From positions 212,772-276,771 of the forward strand of contig JAUJOH010000001.1 in NCBI GenBank assembly GCA_030447745.1: 64,000 nt of DNA. The letters run 5' to 3'. Made by a program: the position numbers and the translations under genes. This document shows, one piece after another, positions 40,529 through 49,984 of this stretch. The notes under the pieces were generated by a model. It was not told the origin of the DNA and searched no databases. It saw nothing but the letters and a program-made list of their open reading frames with translations. Source of the stretch: Chloroflexota bacterium. GTDB taxonomy: Bacteria > Chloroflexota > Limnocylindria > Limnocylindrales > CSP1-4. Numbering within the stretch: the stretch's first letter is position 1; each line of letters opens with the position of its first letter.

Positions 40529-41784
40529 GGTCCCGGCGACGACGCCTGGGCGAATGCGCGCGATCCGGGCGCTTCGGATCGGGACGATCCACCCGCGTCG
40601 CCCAGGTCGTCAGGATCGATGAACCAGCCCGGCCTCGAGCTCGGGTCCAGGCCGGACGTGTCAGTCAGGTTGATCGTCTCGGTGACCCTCCAGCCGGGGG
40701 CCGCGCCCTCGAGCGCCGCCAGCCGGAGGTCGATGACGCCGCCGCTCTCGTGCAGGAACGCGATGCCGTCGCCGGCCGGTGACCAGACCGGCGAGAACGA
40801 TTGCCCATCGTCGGTGGCGCGCAGGACCTCCGACCCCGTTGCCGCGTCGAGGACCACCACGTCCGTCCCGCGGTTCGTCAGCTTCGTCGCGGCAACCCAC
40901 CGGCCGTCGCGCGACCACGCCGGCGCGAGGTACCCCGGGCCGGTCATCGCCCTGCTCTCCCCGGTCCGCCGGTCCCAGCGCCAGATCTCGGGCGCGCCGC
41001 GGGCGGTATCGGCGTCCTGCGCGTTGCGGACGAACAGGAGCTCGCCGCCGTCCGGTCGCCACGCTGGATCCTGATGCCCGAGTGGCGGGTTCTCCGGGAT
41101 ATCCGGCCGCCGGAGCTCCGCTGAGCCGGGATCGAGCAGCTGCACGACGACGTTGCTCTGCGCCGGGTTCGGAGCGTCCGACACGACCGCGATCGTGCCG
41201 TCCCGCGACTGCACCGGCTGCCGGATCCAGGCCGCCCACCGGTATTCGCCGATCGTGACCCTGCCATCGGCGATCGGCTCGGGCTCACCGTTGCCGTCAG
41301 CCGCCACGCGCATCAGCGTCGGCACCTCGAGCGCGTACCGACGAGGGTTGCCGAGGGCCGGAAAGACGCCCTCCTCCTCCGTCGTCTCGACGTAGAGGAC
41401 CGACCGGCCGTCCGGCGACCACGACGGCGTCATCGCCCGGCCGCTCCTCGTCAGCTGCCGCACGGTCGTGCCGCTCTGGATCCAGACGTTCCCGCTCTTG
41501 ACGTAGACCATTGCGCCCGGCACATCCGCGCGCGGGTCGACCACGACGACGTTGGAGGGAGCTGGGGTCCGAACGCCGGCGCCCGGGGCACGGCTGCCAC
41601 CCGGCTCCGGCGCCGAAGGCGCCACGGCGAGGCCGGCCGTCACGAACCGGAGCGTCAGCCACCCCACGACGAGCAACCCGAGCGCGGCCAGGACCGGGGC
41701 GCCCCAGCTCCCGACGGGTCCGATCCCGTACGGGTCGTTCGGGACCCGTGCCCGGCGCCGCGGCGCGTGCCGCGCGGGTGTCAC
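40525..41784 (-). CDS. Membrane-anchored TolB-like beta-propeller protein
   Basis: 419 residues. Basic N-terminus, one helix (APVLAALGLLVVGWLTLRFV), a Pro/Ser/Gly linker and then PD40/WD40-type repeats: MTPSWSPDGRSVLYVE, HQDPAWRPDGGELLFVRNAQ, APAWSRDGRWVAATKL and SFSPVWSPAGDGIAFLHES. The W-S-x-DG and F--xR patterns are those of TolB-type six-bladed propellers. An extracytoplasmic scaffolding or sensing role is likely; the function is unknown. It is coupled by 4-base overlaps to recJ upstream and pyrF downstream. Confidence 0.8.
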   Translation of the reverse strand: MTPARHAPRRRARVPNDPYGIGPVGSWGAPVLAALGLLVVGWLTLRFVTAGLAVAPSAPEPGGSRAPGAGVRTPAPSNVVVVDPRADVPGAMVYVKSGNVWIQSGTTVRQLTRSGRAMTPSWSPDGRSVLYVETTEEEGVFPALGNPRRYALEVPTLMRVAADGNGEPEPIADGRVTIGEYRWAAWIRQPVQSRDGTIAVVSDAPNPAQSNVVVQLLDPGSAELRRPDIPENPPLGHQDPAWRPDGGELLFVRNAQDADTARGAPEIWRWDRRTGESRAMTGPGYLAPAWSRDGRWVAATKLTNRGTDVVVLDAATGSEVLRATDDGQSFSPVWSPAGDGIAFLHESGGVIDLRLAALEGAAPGWRVTETINLTDTSGLDPSSRPGWFIDPDDLGDAGGSSRSEAPGSRAFAQASSPGP

Positions 41785-43574
41785 GTCGGGCCGCCGACCG
41801 CGAGGACCGGTGCGCCTGCCGGTTCGAGCGATGCCAGGAGGGCGGCGGCGTCCGGATGATGACCACTCGGCGCGACATCGCGGATCTCGATCTGGAGCGA
41901 CTCGAGGCCACCGAACCGGCGGCTGACGATCCGGCCGACCACGTCAAGCCGATCGCCCTCGGCCACCTGGTCGGCGAGGTCGCTGCGGTCGAAGGCGATC
42001 CCGTCGAGCACGTCCCGCACCCGGCGGAGCGTCAGTTGTGTGTGGCCGCCGGTCGCCGCGCGGACGCGCGTCACGGTCAGGCCGAGGATCGCGACGAGCG
42101 GATGCGGGTTGCCGGGACCGCACGGGGCCAGCCGCCCGAGCTCGCGATGCAGGTCGTACCCGACGGCGGCGGCGGGGACCGCGAGATCGAGGCGGGCCAC
42201 GGGGCGGCGATCCGCTGGCCCGCCGATCGCCGCCAGCAGCAGAAAGCGCTCCGAGAAGGCGTCCCATCGCTCGACCGGCATCTCGAAGCCGGCGGCTCCG
42301 GCGTGACCGCCGTGGCGGGTGAACAGATCGGCGCACTCACCGAGCGTCGCGCCCAGATCCAGGACGCCGTCACTGCGCGCCGAGGCACGCACGACCGGGC
42401 CGAGATTGGCACCGACGATCGCCGGCCGTCCGAGGTCCTCGGCCAGGCGTGAAGCGACGAGCCCGACGATCCCGACGGGCCAATCGCCCCGCACGATCGT
42501 CGCCGCCGGCTCTTCGGACTCCCCTGCCCGATCACCGCCGGCGAGGACGGCACGAGCCTCGTCGATCGCGCTTCGCGTCAGGTCCCGGCGGGTCGTGTTG
42601 GCGATCTCGAGCGCATCCGCCAGGGCCGCCGCTTCACCGGCGTCCTCGGCCAGCAGGAGCCGCGCGGCTTGCGCCGCCTCGCCGACGCGTCCTGCCGCGT
42701 TGAGCCGCGGCGCGAGCGCAAACCCGATCGTCTCGAGGTCGGCAGCCGCCGGTTCGATGCCGGCGCGCGCGAGCAGCGCCGCGATCCCCGGCCGCGCCCC
42801 GATCCGGATCCGCTCCAGCCCGATCCGCGCGATCGAGCGGTTCTCGCCGACCACCGGCGCGACGTCGGCGACGGTGCCGATGGCGGCGAGATCGGCGAGG
42901 TCGAGGGCCGCATCCGCCCCACCCGGCTCGTGCTCGAGCAGGAGCTGGGCGAGCTTGAAGGCGACGCCACTGCCGGCCAACCGGCGGTCCGGGTAGACCG
43001 AGTCGGGCCGGTGCGGGTTGACGATGGCCGCGGCGGGCGGGAGCTCCGATGGGACGCGGTGGTGGTCCGTGACCAGCACGTCGATCCCGGCCTCGTTCGA
43101 GGACCGGATCTCCGCCAGGCTCGTGGTGCCGCAGTCGACGGTGACGATGACGCTGGCGCCCGTCGCTCGCGCCCGCTCGACGGCCGCCAGCGACAGGCCG
43201 TGGCCCTCCTCGAGCCGATCCGGCACGTACGGGTCGACGGCAACTGCAAGTGTCCGGAGTGCCAAGGTCAGGATCGCGAGCCCGGTCAGCCCATCGGCGT
43301 CGAAGTCGCCGAAGACGATGACCCGCTCCGCCGCCGCGCGGGCCCTCTCGATGCGAGCCGCGAACCGGTCGGCGTCCGGCAGGAGCCGCGGGTCGTGCAG
43401 GCCCGCGGCCGGATCCGCGAAGAACGCCGCGAGCTGTGCCGCGTCGAGGAGGCCGCGGGACGCGAGCAGCTCTGTCAGTCGGACCGAGAGGCCCAGTCGC
43501 TCACCTGCCGCCCGAACCTCCGGGTCGAGCGTGACGGGCGCCGGAAAGATCCAGCGGAGACGGGGTTGGACCAC
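41781..43574 (-). CDS. recJ: Single-stranded-DNA-specific exonuclease RecJ
   Basis: 597 residues from GTG 43574. DHH domain: VIVFGDFDADGLTGLAILTL (motif I), VIVTVDCGTTSLAEI, VLVTDHHRVPSELPPAAAIV with the Asp-His-His triad, NPHRPDSVYPDRRLAGSGVA and LAAIGTVADVAPVVGENRSI. DHHA1 domain: TIVRGDWPVGIVGLVASRLA, ASARSDGVLDLGATL and GGHAGAAGFEMPVERW. C-terminal OB-like part. 5'-3' exonuclease in recombination and mismatch repair. All motifs intact. Confidence 0.95.
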   Translation of the reverse strand: MVQPRLRWIFPAPVTLDPEVRAAGERLGLSVRLTELLASRGLLDAAQLAAFFADPAAGLHDPRLLPDADRFAARIERARAAAERVIVFGDFDADGLTGLAILTLALRTLAVAVDPYVPDRLEEGHGLSLAAVERARATGASVIVTVDCGTTSLAEIRSSNEAGIDVLVTDHHRVPSELPPAAAIVNPHRPDSVYPDRRLAGSGVAFKLAQLLLEHEPGGADAALDLADLAAIGTVADVAPVVGENRSIARIGLERIRIGARPGIAALLARAGIEPAAADLETIGFALAPRLNAAGRVGEAAQAARLLLAEDAGEAAALADALEIANTTRRDLTRSAIDEARAVLAGGDRAGESEEPAATIVRGDWPVGIVGLVASRLAEDLGRPAIVGANLGPVVRASARSDGVLDLGATLGECADLFTRHGGHAGAAGFEMPVERWDAFSERFLLLAAIGGPADRRPVARLDLAVPAAAVGYDLHRELGRLAPCGPGNPHPLVAILGLTVTRVRAATGGHTQLTLRRVRDVLDGIAFDRSDLADQVAEGDRLDVVGRIVSRRFGGLESLQIEIRDVAPSGHHPDAAALLASLEPAGAPVLAVGGPT

Positions 43575-43690
43575 CCGGTCAGGATGCCACGGCGCGGTTC
43601 ACCGCCGCTCTCCCGCGACTCACCCGGGCGGCGACCGATGACGCGACGGCCATGTCCGCCGCGGCGCAAGCCGTAGAAACGTATCGCGGC

Positions 43691-44896
43691 TCATGGGGTT
43701 GCTCGGCGGACGGCGCGGGGCGCCGCAACACGACCGCGGCGACGATCCTCTCGCTCCTGCCACTCGACCAGGAGCTGCGCCGCGTTGAAGATCGAGGAGT
43801 AGGTGCCGACGATGATCCCGAGCAGGAGCGCCAGCACGAAGTAGCTCGTCGCGGCGCCACCGAACAGCAACAGCGTCAGGAGCGTGATCGCGACCGTCAG
43901 GCTGGTGGTGATCGAACGGCCCGCCGTCTGCAGGATCGAGTGGTTGACGATGTCGCCGAACGGCTCACCTGCATGACGGGCCTTGTTCTCGCGGATCCGG
44001 TCGAAGACGACGATCGTGTCGTGGACGCTGAAGCCGATGACCGTCAGCATCGCGGTCACGAACAGGGCGTCGATCTCGACGCCGAAGAGCGTGCCGAGGA
44101 TGGCGAACGTGCCGACGACGAAGACGACGTCGTGGACGAGGGTCGCGATGGCGGTGACCCCGAACTTGACGTCACGGAACCGGTACGTGATCCAGAGCAT
44201 GATCCCGATCGACCCGATGACGATCAGCGTGAGCGCCTGGCCGATCAGGTCGCTCGAGACGACGGGGCCGACCGTCGTCAGCGACTCCTGCTCAGCGATG
44301 GGTCCGAGGCGGTCCTGGAGCGCACCCGCGACCTCGCCGAGCTCGCCTTCGGTGGGGATCGTGGTATTCGCCGCCGGCGGTGGTGCCGAGGCGGACGGTG
44401 ACGGCTCCGCGGAACCGGACGGCCCGGGCGACGCCGACGGGCTGGCCGACGCCGACGGTCCGGCTGACGCCGACGCGGCCGCCGACCCGTTCGGCGCGGG
44501 GCTACCCGACGGAGATGCCGACACCGCTGCGGCGCTCGGTCCGCCGGACCCCGACGGTCCGGGCGTTACGGTCGGGGCTGGCGTCGTCGCCGGTGGCGGC
44601 GCGGCGAGTCCGATCGGCTCGGTCTTAATCTCCAGGAACCCCTCGGACGTCCGCACGACGGACGACTCGAGCCCGCGCGCCGCGAGCACTTCGCGGACGC
44701 CCTGCGGCGCGACGTTCGGATCCTCGAAGCGGATGACCCAGCGGGTCCCGCCCGTGTAGTCGATCGTGAACTTCAGGCCTGCGTCCGTGAAGGGCGTCAG
44801 GAGGATGAAGAACAGGCCCGGGATCGTGATGAGAGCCGAAAAGAGGAAGTACCACTTCCGCTTTCCGACGACGTCAAACACGCCCTCGTGCCTCAC
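43691..44896 (-). CDS. secF: Protein translocase subunit SecF with a long low-complexity insertion
   Basis: 401 residues. FDVVGKRKWYFLFSALITIP, then FTIDYTGGTRWVIRFED start the family pattern. At about 98-176 lies an 80-residue insert made almost only of Ala, Ser, Pro, Gly and Thr (for example SASPSGSPAPNGSAAASASA), inside the extracytoplasmic P1-like loop. After it come the membrane helices with VIGSIGIMLWITYRFRDVKF, HDVVFVVGTFAILG, MLTVIGFSVHDTIVVFDRIR and ENKARHAGEP. Helps SecYEG export using the proton gradient. Overlaps the secD end by 23 bases. Confidence 0.93.
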   Translation of the reverse strand: MRHEGVFDVVGKRKWYFLFSALITIPGLFFILLTPFTDAGLKFTIDYTGGTRWVIRFEDPNVAPQGVREVLAARGLESSVVRTSEGFLEIKTEPIGLAAPPPATTPAPTVTPGPSGSGGPSAAAVSASPSGSPAPNGSAAASASAGPSASASPSASPGPSGSAEPSPSASAPPPAANTTIPTEGELGEVAGALQDRLGPIAEQESLTTVGPVVSSDLIGQALTLIVIGSIGIMLWITYRFRDVKFGVTAIATLVHDVVFVVGTFAILGTLFGVEIDALFVTAMLTVIGFSVHDTIVVFDRIRENKARHAGEPFGDIVNHSILQTAGRSITTSLTVAITLLTLLLFGGAATSYFVLALLLGIIVGTYSSIFNAAQLLVEWQEREDRRRGRVAAPRAVRRATP

Positions 44897-46229
44897 CCCT
44901 CAGGACCGGCCGCCCGTGGGGTCGGGCGACGAACTCGTGCTCCGCGACGCCGTACAGGCGCGCCCGGCGGAAGCGATCACGCTGGACGATGAAGCGGAGG
45001 ATCGTTCGCGTCACGACGATCGCCGTGAACATCGAGACGAGCACGCCGATGATCAGGACGAGCGCGAAGCCGCGGATGACGGACGATCCGAAGAGGAACA
45101 GGATCGTCGCGGTGATCAGCGTGGACACGTTCGAATCGAGGATCGAGTTCCACGCCCGGCTGAAGCCGGCCTCCACCGCGGCCGGGAGCGACTTGCCGAC
45201 GCGGAGCTCCTCCTTCATGCGCTCGAAGATCAGGATGTTGGCATCGACGGCCATGCCGATCGACAGCACGAAGCCCGCGATCCCGGCCAGCGTCAGCGTG
45301 ACCGGGACGAGCCGGAACAGCGCGTACACCACAAGGCTGTAGTAGATCAACGCGATCGCGGCGACGACGCCCGGCAGCCGGTAGTGGATGACCATGAAGG
45401 TCACCACCAGGAGGATCGCGATCGCGCCGGCAAGCAGGCTCTTACGCAGGAACTCCGTGCCGAGCGTCGCGCTGATCTGCTCGTTCGAGAGCTCGCGGAT
45501 CGGGAACGGCAGTGAGCCGAACTTGAGCACGGTGACGAGGTTCTGGGCCTCGGCCAGAGGGAAGCCCCCGGCCCCCCCGGCGCTGATCTGCACCTGGCCG
45601 TTCGGGATCTCGCTTTCGATGACCGGCGCGGAGATGACAGCCTTGTCCAGGGTGATCGCGAAGTACTCGCGGAGATGCTGCCGCGTATGCTCGGCGAAGA
45701 GCCGCGCGCCCTCCGGCCGCAGCACGAAGTTGACGGTTCGGCCACCCGTCTGGCCAGTCCCGATCGTGGCGCTCTCGATCTGGTCACCGCTGAACAGGAC
45801 CGGATAGTCGATCGTCGTCCCCTCGGCCGGCGGCGTCTGGACCTCGGGCGGGATCGGGACGAAGTCCAGCCGCCCCGTCTGCCCGATCAGGCTCCGGACG
45901 GACTCGGGGTCCTCGACGCCCGGCAGCTCGACGACGACGCGGTCCGTGCCCTGGGTCGTGACGACCGGCTCGGAGACGCCGGTCTGGTTGACCCGGCGCT
46001 CGACAATGTCGCGGATGACGCCGAGGGCCTCCGCGTCCGGCGCGCGGTCGCCGACGGGCATCGCCTGGTACTCGACCCGCAGTCCACCCTCGAGGTCGAG
46101 ACCGAGCTTCGTCTCGACGAGTCGCGGTCCGCCCTCGCCCCCGAACGGCACGCGAAGCCGGGGGAAGAAGTCGACGAAGAGGGCGAGCAGGCCGATGACG
46201 AGAATGAGGATCGGGCCGGTTCTGCGCAT
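44874..46229 (-). CDS. secD: Protein translocase subunit SecD
   Basis: 451 residues. N-terminal helix (GPILILVIGLLALFVDFFPR), LGLDLEGGLRVEYQAMPVGD, VIRDIVERRVNQTGVSEPVV, DRVVVELPGVEDPESVRSLI and GQTGRLDFVPIP of the periplasmic P1 domain, then YFAITLDKAVISAPVIESEI, LSNEQISATLGTEFLRKSLL, GIAGFVLSIGMAVDANILIF and ERMKEELRVGKSLPAAVEAG in the membrane part. Standard SecD. Followed by secF on the same strand with overlapping frames. Confidence 0.95.
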   Translation of the reverse strand: MRRTGPILILVIGLLALFVDFFPRLRVPFGGEGGPRLVETKLGLDLEGGLRVEYQAMPVGDRAPDAEALGVIRDIVERRVNQTGVSEPVVTTQGTDRVVVELPGVEDPESVRSLIGQTGRLDFVPIPPEVQTPPAEGTTIDYPVLFSGDQIESATIGTGQTGGRTVNFVLRPEGARLFAEHTRQHLREYFAITLDKAVISAPVIESEIPNGQVQISAGGAGGFPLAEAQNLVTVLKFGSLPFPIRELSNEQISATLGTEFLRKSLLAGAIAILLVVTFMVIHYRLPGVVAAIALIYYSLVVYALFRLVPVTLTLAGIAGFVLSIGMAVDANILIFERMKEELRVGKSLPAAVEAGFSRAWNSILDSNVSTLITATILFLFGSSVIRGFALVLIIGVLVSMFTAIVVTRTILRFIVQRDRFRRARLYGVAEHEFVARPHGRPVLRGEARGRV

Positions 46230-46599
46230 CGAGGGCGGATGATACAGCGAACCGTGGCGCCGTCGGCCGAGCCATCACAACGACGTTGCCGCCATCGGGT
46301 TGGCGCGGGTCGGGTCGACCGCGGCGCACGAGCGGTCCGGGCGAATACCGCCCGTGGAGTACAGGACGTCGCCCTGTCACCTGAGGGCTGCCGGCCCGGG
46401 CACGCCGGAGGCCGGCGTCCATGCCATTTACCGCCGGGGATGGTGCGTGACGGGATCTGATCGCCCACCACTACGCGGGGTGGTAGCTGACCAGAAACGG
46501 GGCCACCGCGGCGGACAGCACCACTTCGGACGGTAGGTGACCGGCGGATGCGGGCCGTGGGATCGTGCGGCGGCCGGCCGCGAAGGGGCCGGCGCAGGC
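46230..46599. other. 370-base gap between uvrC and secD
   Basis: No gene is recognised. A weak hairpin (ACCAC-CCCGCGTA-GTGGT, about 46470-46487 on the minus strand) lies in the middle. The secD promoter should be near 46230-46330 but is not identified with confidence. Confidence 0.5.
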
Positions 46600-48459
46600 T
46601 CACGCGTCGAGCGTTGCCTTGATCCGCTCCGCCAGCGACCGTCCGATCCCCGGCACCGCCGCGATCTGCTCGACCGGCGCGTCCCGGACGCGCTTGAGCG
46701 ACCCGAAGACGCGCAGCAGCGCCTGCCGTCGCTTCGGCCCCACGCCCGGAAGCTCGTCGAACGCACTCCGGACGGTGGCCTTGTTGCGCAGCGAGCGGTG
46801 GTACGCGATCGCAAAGCGGTGCGCCTCGTCCCGGATCCGCTGCACGAGGTAGAGCGCCGGAGACGTGTGCGGCAGCACCACCGGATCCGACCTGCCGGGA
46901 AGGAACAGCTCCTCGCGGTCCTTGGCCAGGCCGACCAACGGCAAGTCCTGCAACCCGAGCTCCCGGAGGACCTCAAGTGCCGCACTCACCTGGCCCTTGC
47001 CGCCATCGATGACGAGGAGGTCCGGCATCCGCCAGCGACGCTCCTCCTCGTTGCCTTCCTCGCCCTCCCGCGCCCCGCGGAACCGCCGTCGCAGGACCTC
47101 CTGGTGCGACGCGAAGTCGTTCGGGCCCTGGACGGTCTTGATCCGGAACCGCCGGTATTCACCGCTCCGTGGCCTGCCGTCCTCGAACACGACCATGCTG
47201 CCGACCGACTCGCGGCCCTGGAAGTTCGAGATGTCGTAGCACTCGATCCGCGGCGGCGGAGCCGGCAGTGCGAGTGCCTCGGCCAGCCCCTCCAGCGCGA
47301 CGAGCGTCTTGCCCTGGTCCGCCAGCCAGCGGGCCTGCTCGCGGGCCAGCGTCTCGGCGGCGTTTCGCTGGGCGAGGACCATCAGCTCGCGCTTCTCGCC
47401 CCGCTGCGGGACGTGGAGCCGGACACCGCTTCCCCGCCGGTCGGCCAGGAACGCCTCGACGTCCGTCGTGCCCAGCAGCCCGGTCGGGACGTAGACCTCG
47501 CGCGGGATCGAGGTCGCGCGGGCGTAGTACTGCAGCAGGAAGCCCTCGAGGACCTCGTCGTCAGACGCCTCCCGGGCGGCGTCGAGCAGGTAGACGTCGC
47601 GCCCCACGAGCTTGCCGTTGCGGATCGCGAACAGCTGGACGGCCGCCTGGTTGGCCTCGCGCGCGAGGCCGACGAGATCGAGCTCCGTCCGGGCGAAGGC
47701 GGCCATCTTCTGGCTCTCCATCGTCCGCTCGATCGCCCGGACCTTGTCACGGAGGACCGCCGCCCGCTCGTACTGCTGCTGCTCGGACGCCTGTCGCATC
47801 TCCTGCCCGAGCGCCTTGACCAGGGTCTCCTGCCGGCCCTCCAGGAACAGCTCGACCTGGTGGATGTCGGCCCGGTAGTCGTCCTTCGAGATCGCCTGGA
47901 TGCAGGGGCCCTGGCAGCGCTTGATGTGGTACAGGAGGCACGGCCGCTGGAGCGTGCGCTCGCCGTCGCGGATGTCCAGCGTGCAGGTCCGGAACGGGAA
48001 CAGCCGCCGGACGAGGTTCATCGACTCGTCCACGCTGGTCGCGCTCGCGTACGGCCCGAAATACCGGCTGCCGTCGTTCAGCAGCTTCCGCGTCCGCTCG
48101 ATCCGCGGGAAGTCGTCGGCGAGCGTGATCTTGATGTACGGGTAGCTCTTGTCATCCTTGAGCCGGATGTTGAACCGCGGCCGGTAGCGCTTGATCAGGT
48201 TCGCCTCGAGGAGCAGCGCCTCGGAGACCGAGTCGGTCAGCGTGTAGTCCACGTCGACGACCCGGTCGATCACCTCGCGGATCCGGTGGACGTCGCCCAG
48301 CCCGCCGATCGACGCCTGCTTCTGCCAGTAGCTCCGCACGCGGCTGCGCAGGCTCTGCGCCTTGCCGACGTACACGACCTCCCCCCGGGTGTCCTTCATC
48401 AGGTACACGCCGGGGCGTTCGGGGAGCTTCTTGAGCGTCGCCTCGAGCTCAGGGGTCAC
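46600..48459 (-). CDS. uvrC: Excinuclease ABC subunit C
   Basis: 619 residues from GTG 48459. N-terminal GIY-YIG nuclease: PGVYLMKDTRGEVVYVGKAQ, SLRSRVRSYW. UVR motif: MRQASEQQQYERAAVLRDKV. Middle domain with IECYDISNFQGRESVGSMVV, KTVQGPNDFASHQEVLRRRF, and LLVIDGGKGQVSAALEVLRE (C-terminal nuclease Asp), AHRFAIAYHRSLRNKATVRS. HhH domain: LPGVGPKRRQALLRVFGSLK, AAVPGIGRSLAERIKATLDA. It makes both incisions in nucleotide-excision repair. Complete, with no sign of frame error, unlike uvrA and uvrB in this window. Confidence 0.96.
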   Translation of the reverse strand: MTPELEATLKKLPERPGVYLMKDTRGEVVYVGKAQSLRSRVRSYWQKQASIGGLGDVHRIREVIDRVVDVDYTLTDSVSEALLLEANLIKRYRPRFNIRLKDDKSYPYIKITLADDFPRIERTRKLLNDGSRYFGPYASATSVDESMNLVRRLFPFRTCTLDIRDGERTLQRPCLLYHIKRCQGPCIQAISKDDYRADIHQVELFLEGRQETLVKALGQEMRQASEQQQYERAAVLRDKVRAIERTMESQKMAAFARTELDLVGLAREANQAAVQLFAIRNGKLVGRDVYLLDAAREASDDEVLEGFLLQYYARATSIPREVYVPTGLLGTTDVEAFLADRRGSGVRLHVPQRGEKRELMVLAQRNAAETLAREQARWLADQGKTLVALEGLAEALALPAPPPRIECYDISNFQGRESVGSMVVFEDGRPRSGEYRRFRIKTVQGPNDFASHQEVLRRRFRGAREGEEGNEEERRWRMPDLLVIDGGKGQVSAALEVLRELGLQDLPLVGLAKDREELFLPGRSDPVVLPHTSPALYLVQRIRDEAHRFAIAYHRSLRNKATVRSAFDELPGVGPKRRQALLRVFGSLKRVRDAPVEQIAAVPGIGRSLAERIKATLDA

Positions 48460-48553
48460 AGGCGAATGCTAGGCGAGCGTGGAGCCCGAGTACCGCCTTG
48501 CCTGGGGCGATGATTCGCGTTGCCAGCCAACGCCGACCGGGTGCTCGGCTGGG

Positions 48554-49825
48554 TCAGCCCGGGACGCGGAGGTCGACCCACACGAGGCGGTGATCCGAGC
48601 TCGGGACCGGGAAGCCGGTGCCCGTGAGATAGCGCAGTGGATCGCCGCCATCCGGCCAGAAGACGCCGGCACCCACGATCCGCAGGTTCTTGCGCGGCAG
48701 GACGTAGTCGGCCCGCAGGTTGCCCGGGCCGCTGCACGGGGGCGGGACAGCGGTGTCGCAGAAGTCGGCGGTGTCGTAGGCCGGGTCGCTCCGATGCGTG
48801 TCGTTCAGCGCGTCCTGGACTTCCGCCCAGTACGGTCCACCCTCGCTCGACGGCGTCACCTTCGTGTTGACCAGCGGATGGTCGAGCAGCTGCTGGATCG
48901 AGCCCCGGATGCTGTCCCCGTCGAGCGGGTCGGAGTTCTGGTCACCGGCCACGACGAACAGCCCACCGGGCCTCAGGCCGCCACGAACGCCCTCGTCGTC
49001 GTAGATGTAGCGGGACGTGCGGCCGGGCGTGATGTAGTCCGCCCAGAAGCGGATCTCGTCGAAGTTCCGAGTCCCGTTGCGGTCCTCCGGGCCGTCAAAG
49101 ACGGGCGGCGTCGGGTGGCTGACCAGGAAGTGCACCGTCTTGCGACCGACCTCGATCGGGACGTCCCAGTGGCTCTTCGAGCTCAGTCGGAGCACGGCGA
49201 GCTCCTGCGGCGAGTACCAGTCGGCCGGCGCGGGCGTCGACGGGTCGTCCGGGAGCCGCGCGCCGGGCATGTCCTTCCAGAGGAAGTGCTGGAACGTGCG
49301 GACCTGCTCGTAGCGGATCGGGAAGCGCGAGAAGACGGCCATCCCGTACTGGCCCGGGAACTGGCCGAAGCCGAACGAGTCGTCACCGTAGCCCGGCGCG
49401 CCGACCGTCGTCACGGCAACGCCGTTGTTGTTGAGGTCGAAGCCTGACGAGATCCCGGTGTTCGACGGGGCGACGAAGACGTACGGATACTCGATCGGCG
49501 CCGCGCCGTTGTGCCCAACGGACAGGTAGTTCTGCTGGAATGCCCCGGCGAGGGCGTTGGCGGGCTCGTAATCGAACTCGTTGATCAGCAGCACGTCCGG
49601 CCGGACCCGCTGGATGATCTCGGCGACGGCGTCCGCCTGCGCGTTCCCGGGCACCGAGAGCTGGGCGAGCGCCTGCCCGGGCGCGTTCCGGTTCAGCGAC
49701 GCATTGAACGTTGCGAAGCGGACCGGGGGTTCGTCCGCGGCTGCTGCACCGGCCGCAGGAATCGCACCGATGAGCAGCGCCAGGACTGAGAGCGAAGCCA
49801 GGCGCCGGACGAGTCGACGAGTCAC
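48554..49825 (-). CDS. Secreted endonuclease/exonuclease/phosphatase-family protein
   Basis: 423 residues from GTG 49825, which has GGAGG seven bases upstream; a longer frame to 49909 is unlikely. Signal peptide LASLSVLALLIGAIPAAGAA (cleavage near AAA-DEPP). EEP (DNase I-like) fold features: VRFATFNASLNRNAPG, RPDVLLINEFDYEPANALAG, YGMAVFSRFPIRYEQVRTFQ, FLVSHPTPPVF, FVVAGDQNSDPLDGDSIRGS, LRADYVLPRKNLRIVGAGVF and the terminal SSDHRLVWVDLRV. The Glu/Asp/His active-site set is present. Exported nuclease or phosphodiesterase/phosphatase; substrate unknown. Divergent from the helicase gene. Confidence 0.88.
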   Translation of the reverse strand: MTRRLVRRLASLSVLALLIGAIPAAGAAAADEPPVRFATFNASLNRNAPGQALAQLSVPGNAQADAVAEIIQRVRPDVLLINEFDYEPANALAGAFQQNYLSVGHNGAAPIEYPYVFVAPSNTGISSGFDLNNNGVAVTTVGAPGYGDDSFGFGQFPGQYGMAVFSRFPIRYEQVRTFQHFLWKDMPGARLPDDPSTPAPADWYSPQELAVLRLSSKSHWDVPIEVGRKTVHFLVSHPTPPVFDGPEDRNGTRNFDEIRFWADYITPGRTSRYIYDDEGVRGGLRPGGLFVVAGDQNSDPLDGDSIRGSIQQLLDHPLVNTKVTPSSEGGPYWAEVQDALNDTHRSDPAYDTADFCDTAVPPPCSGPGNLRADYVLPRKNLRIVGAGVFWPDGGDPLRYLTGTGFPVPSSDHRLVWVDLRVPG

Positions 49826-49984
49826 CGGATACCTCCACCAACGTAACGGCTCGAGATCGTGCGGCCGGGATCCGAGCGGGGGCCACCGGCCACAGCCTGC
49901 ACCAGCCACGATAACGCCGCGTCATCGGAGCCGAACGCCGTGTCAACGAGACGCCCTCGCGGTGGCCGCGTAAGCCGCGGATAC

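Noticed and set aside
46537..48513. Long plus-strand open frame opposite uvrC
   Set aside because: Shadow of uvrC by composition; uvrC on the other strand has all family motifs.
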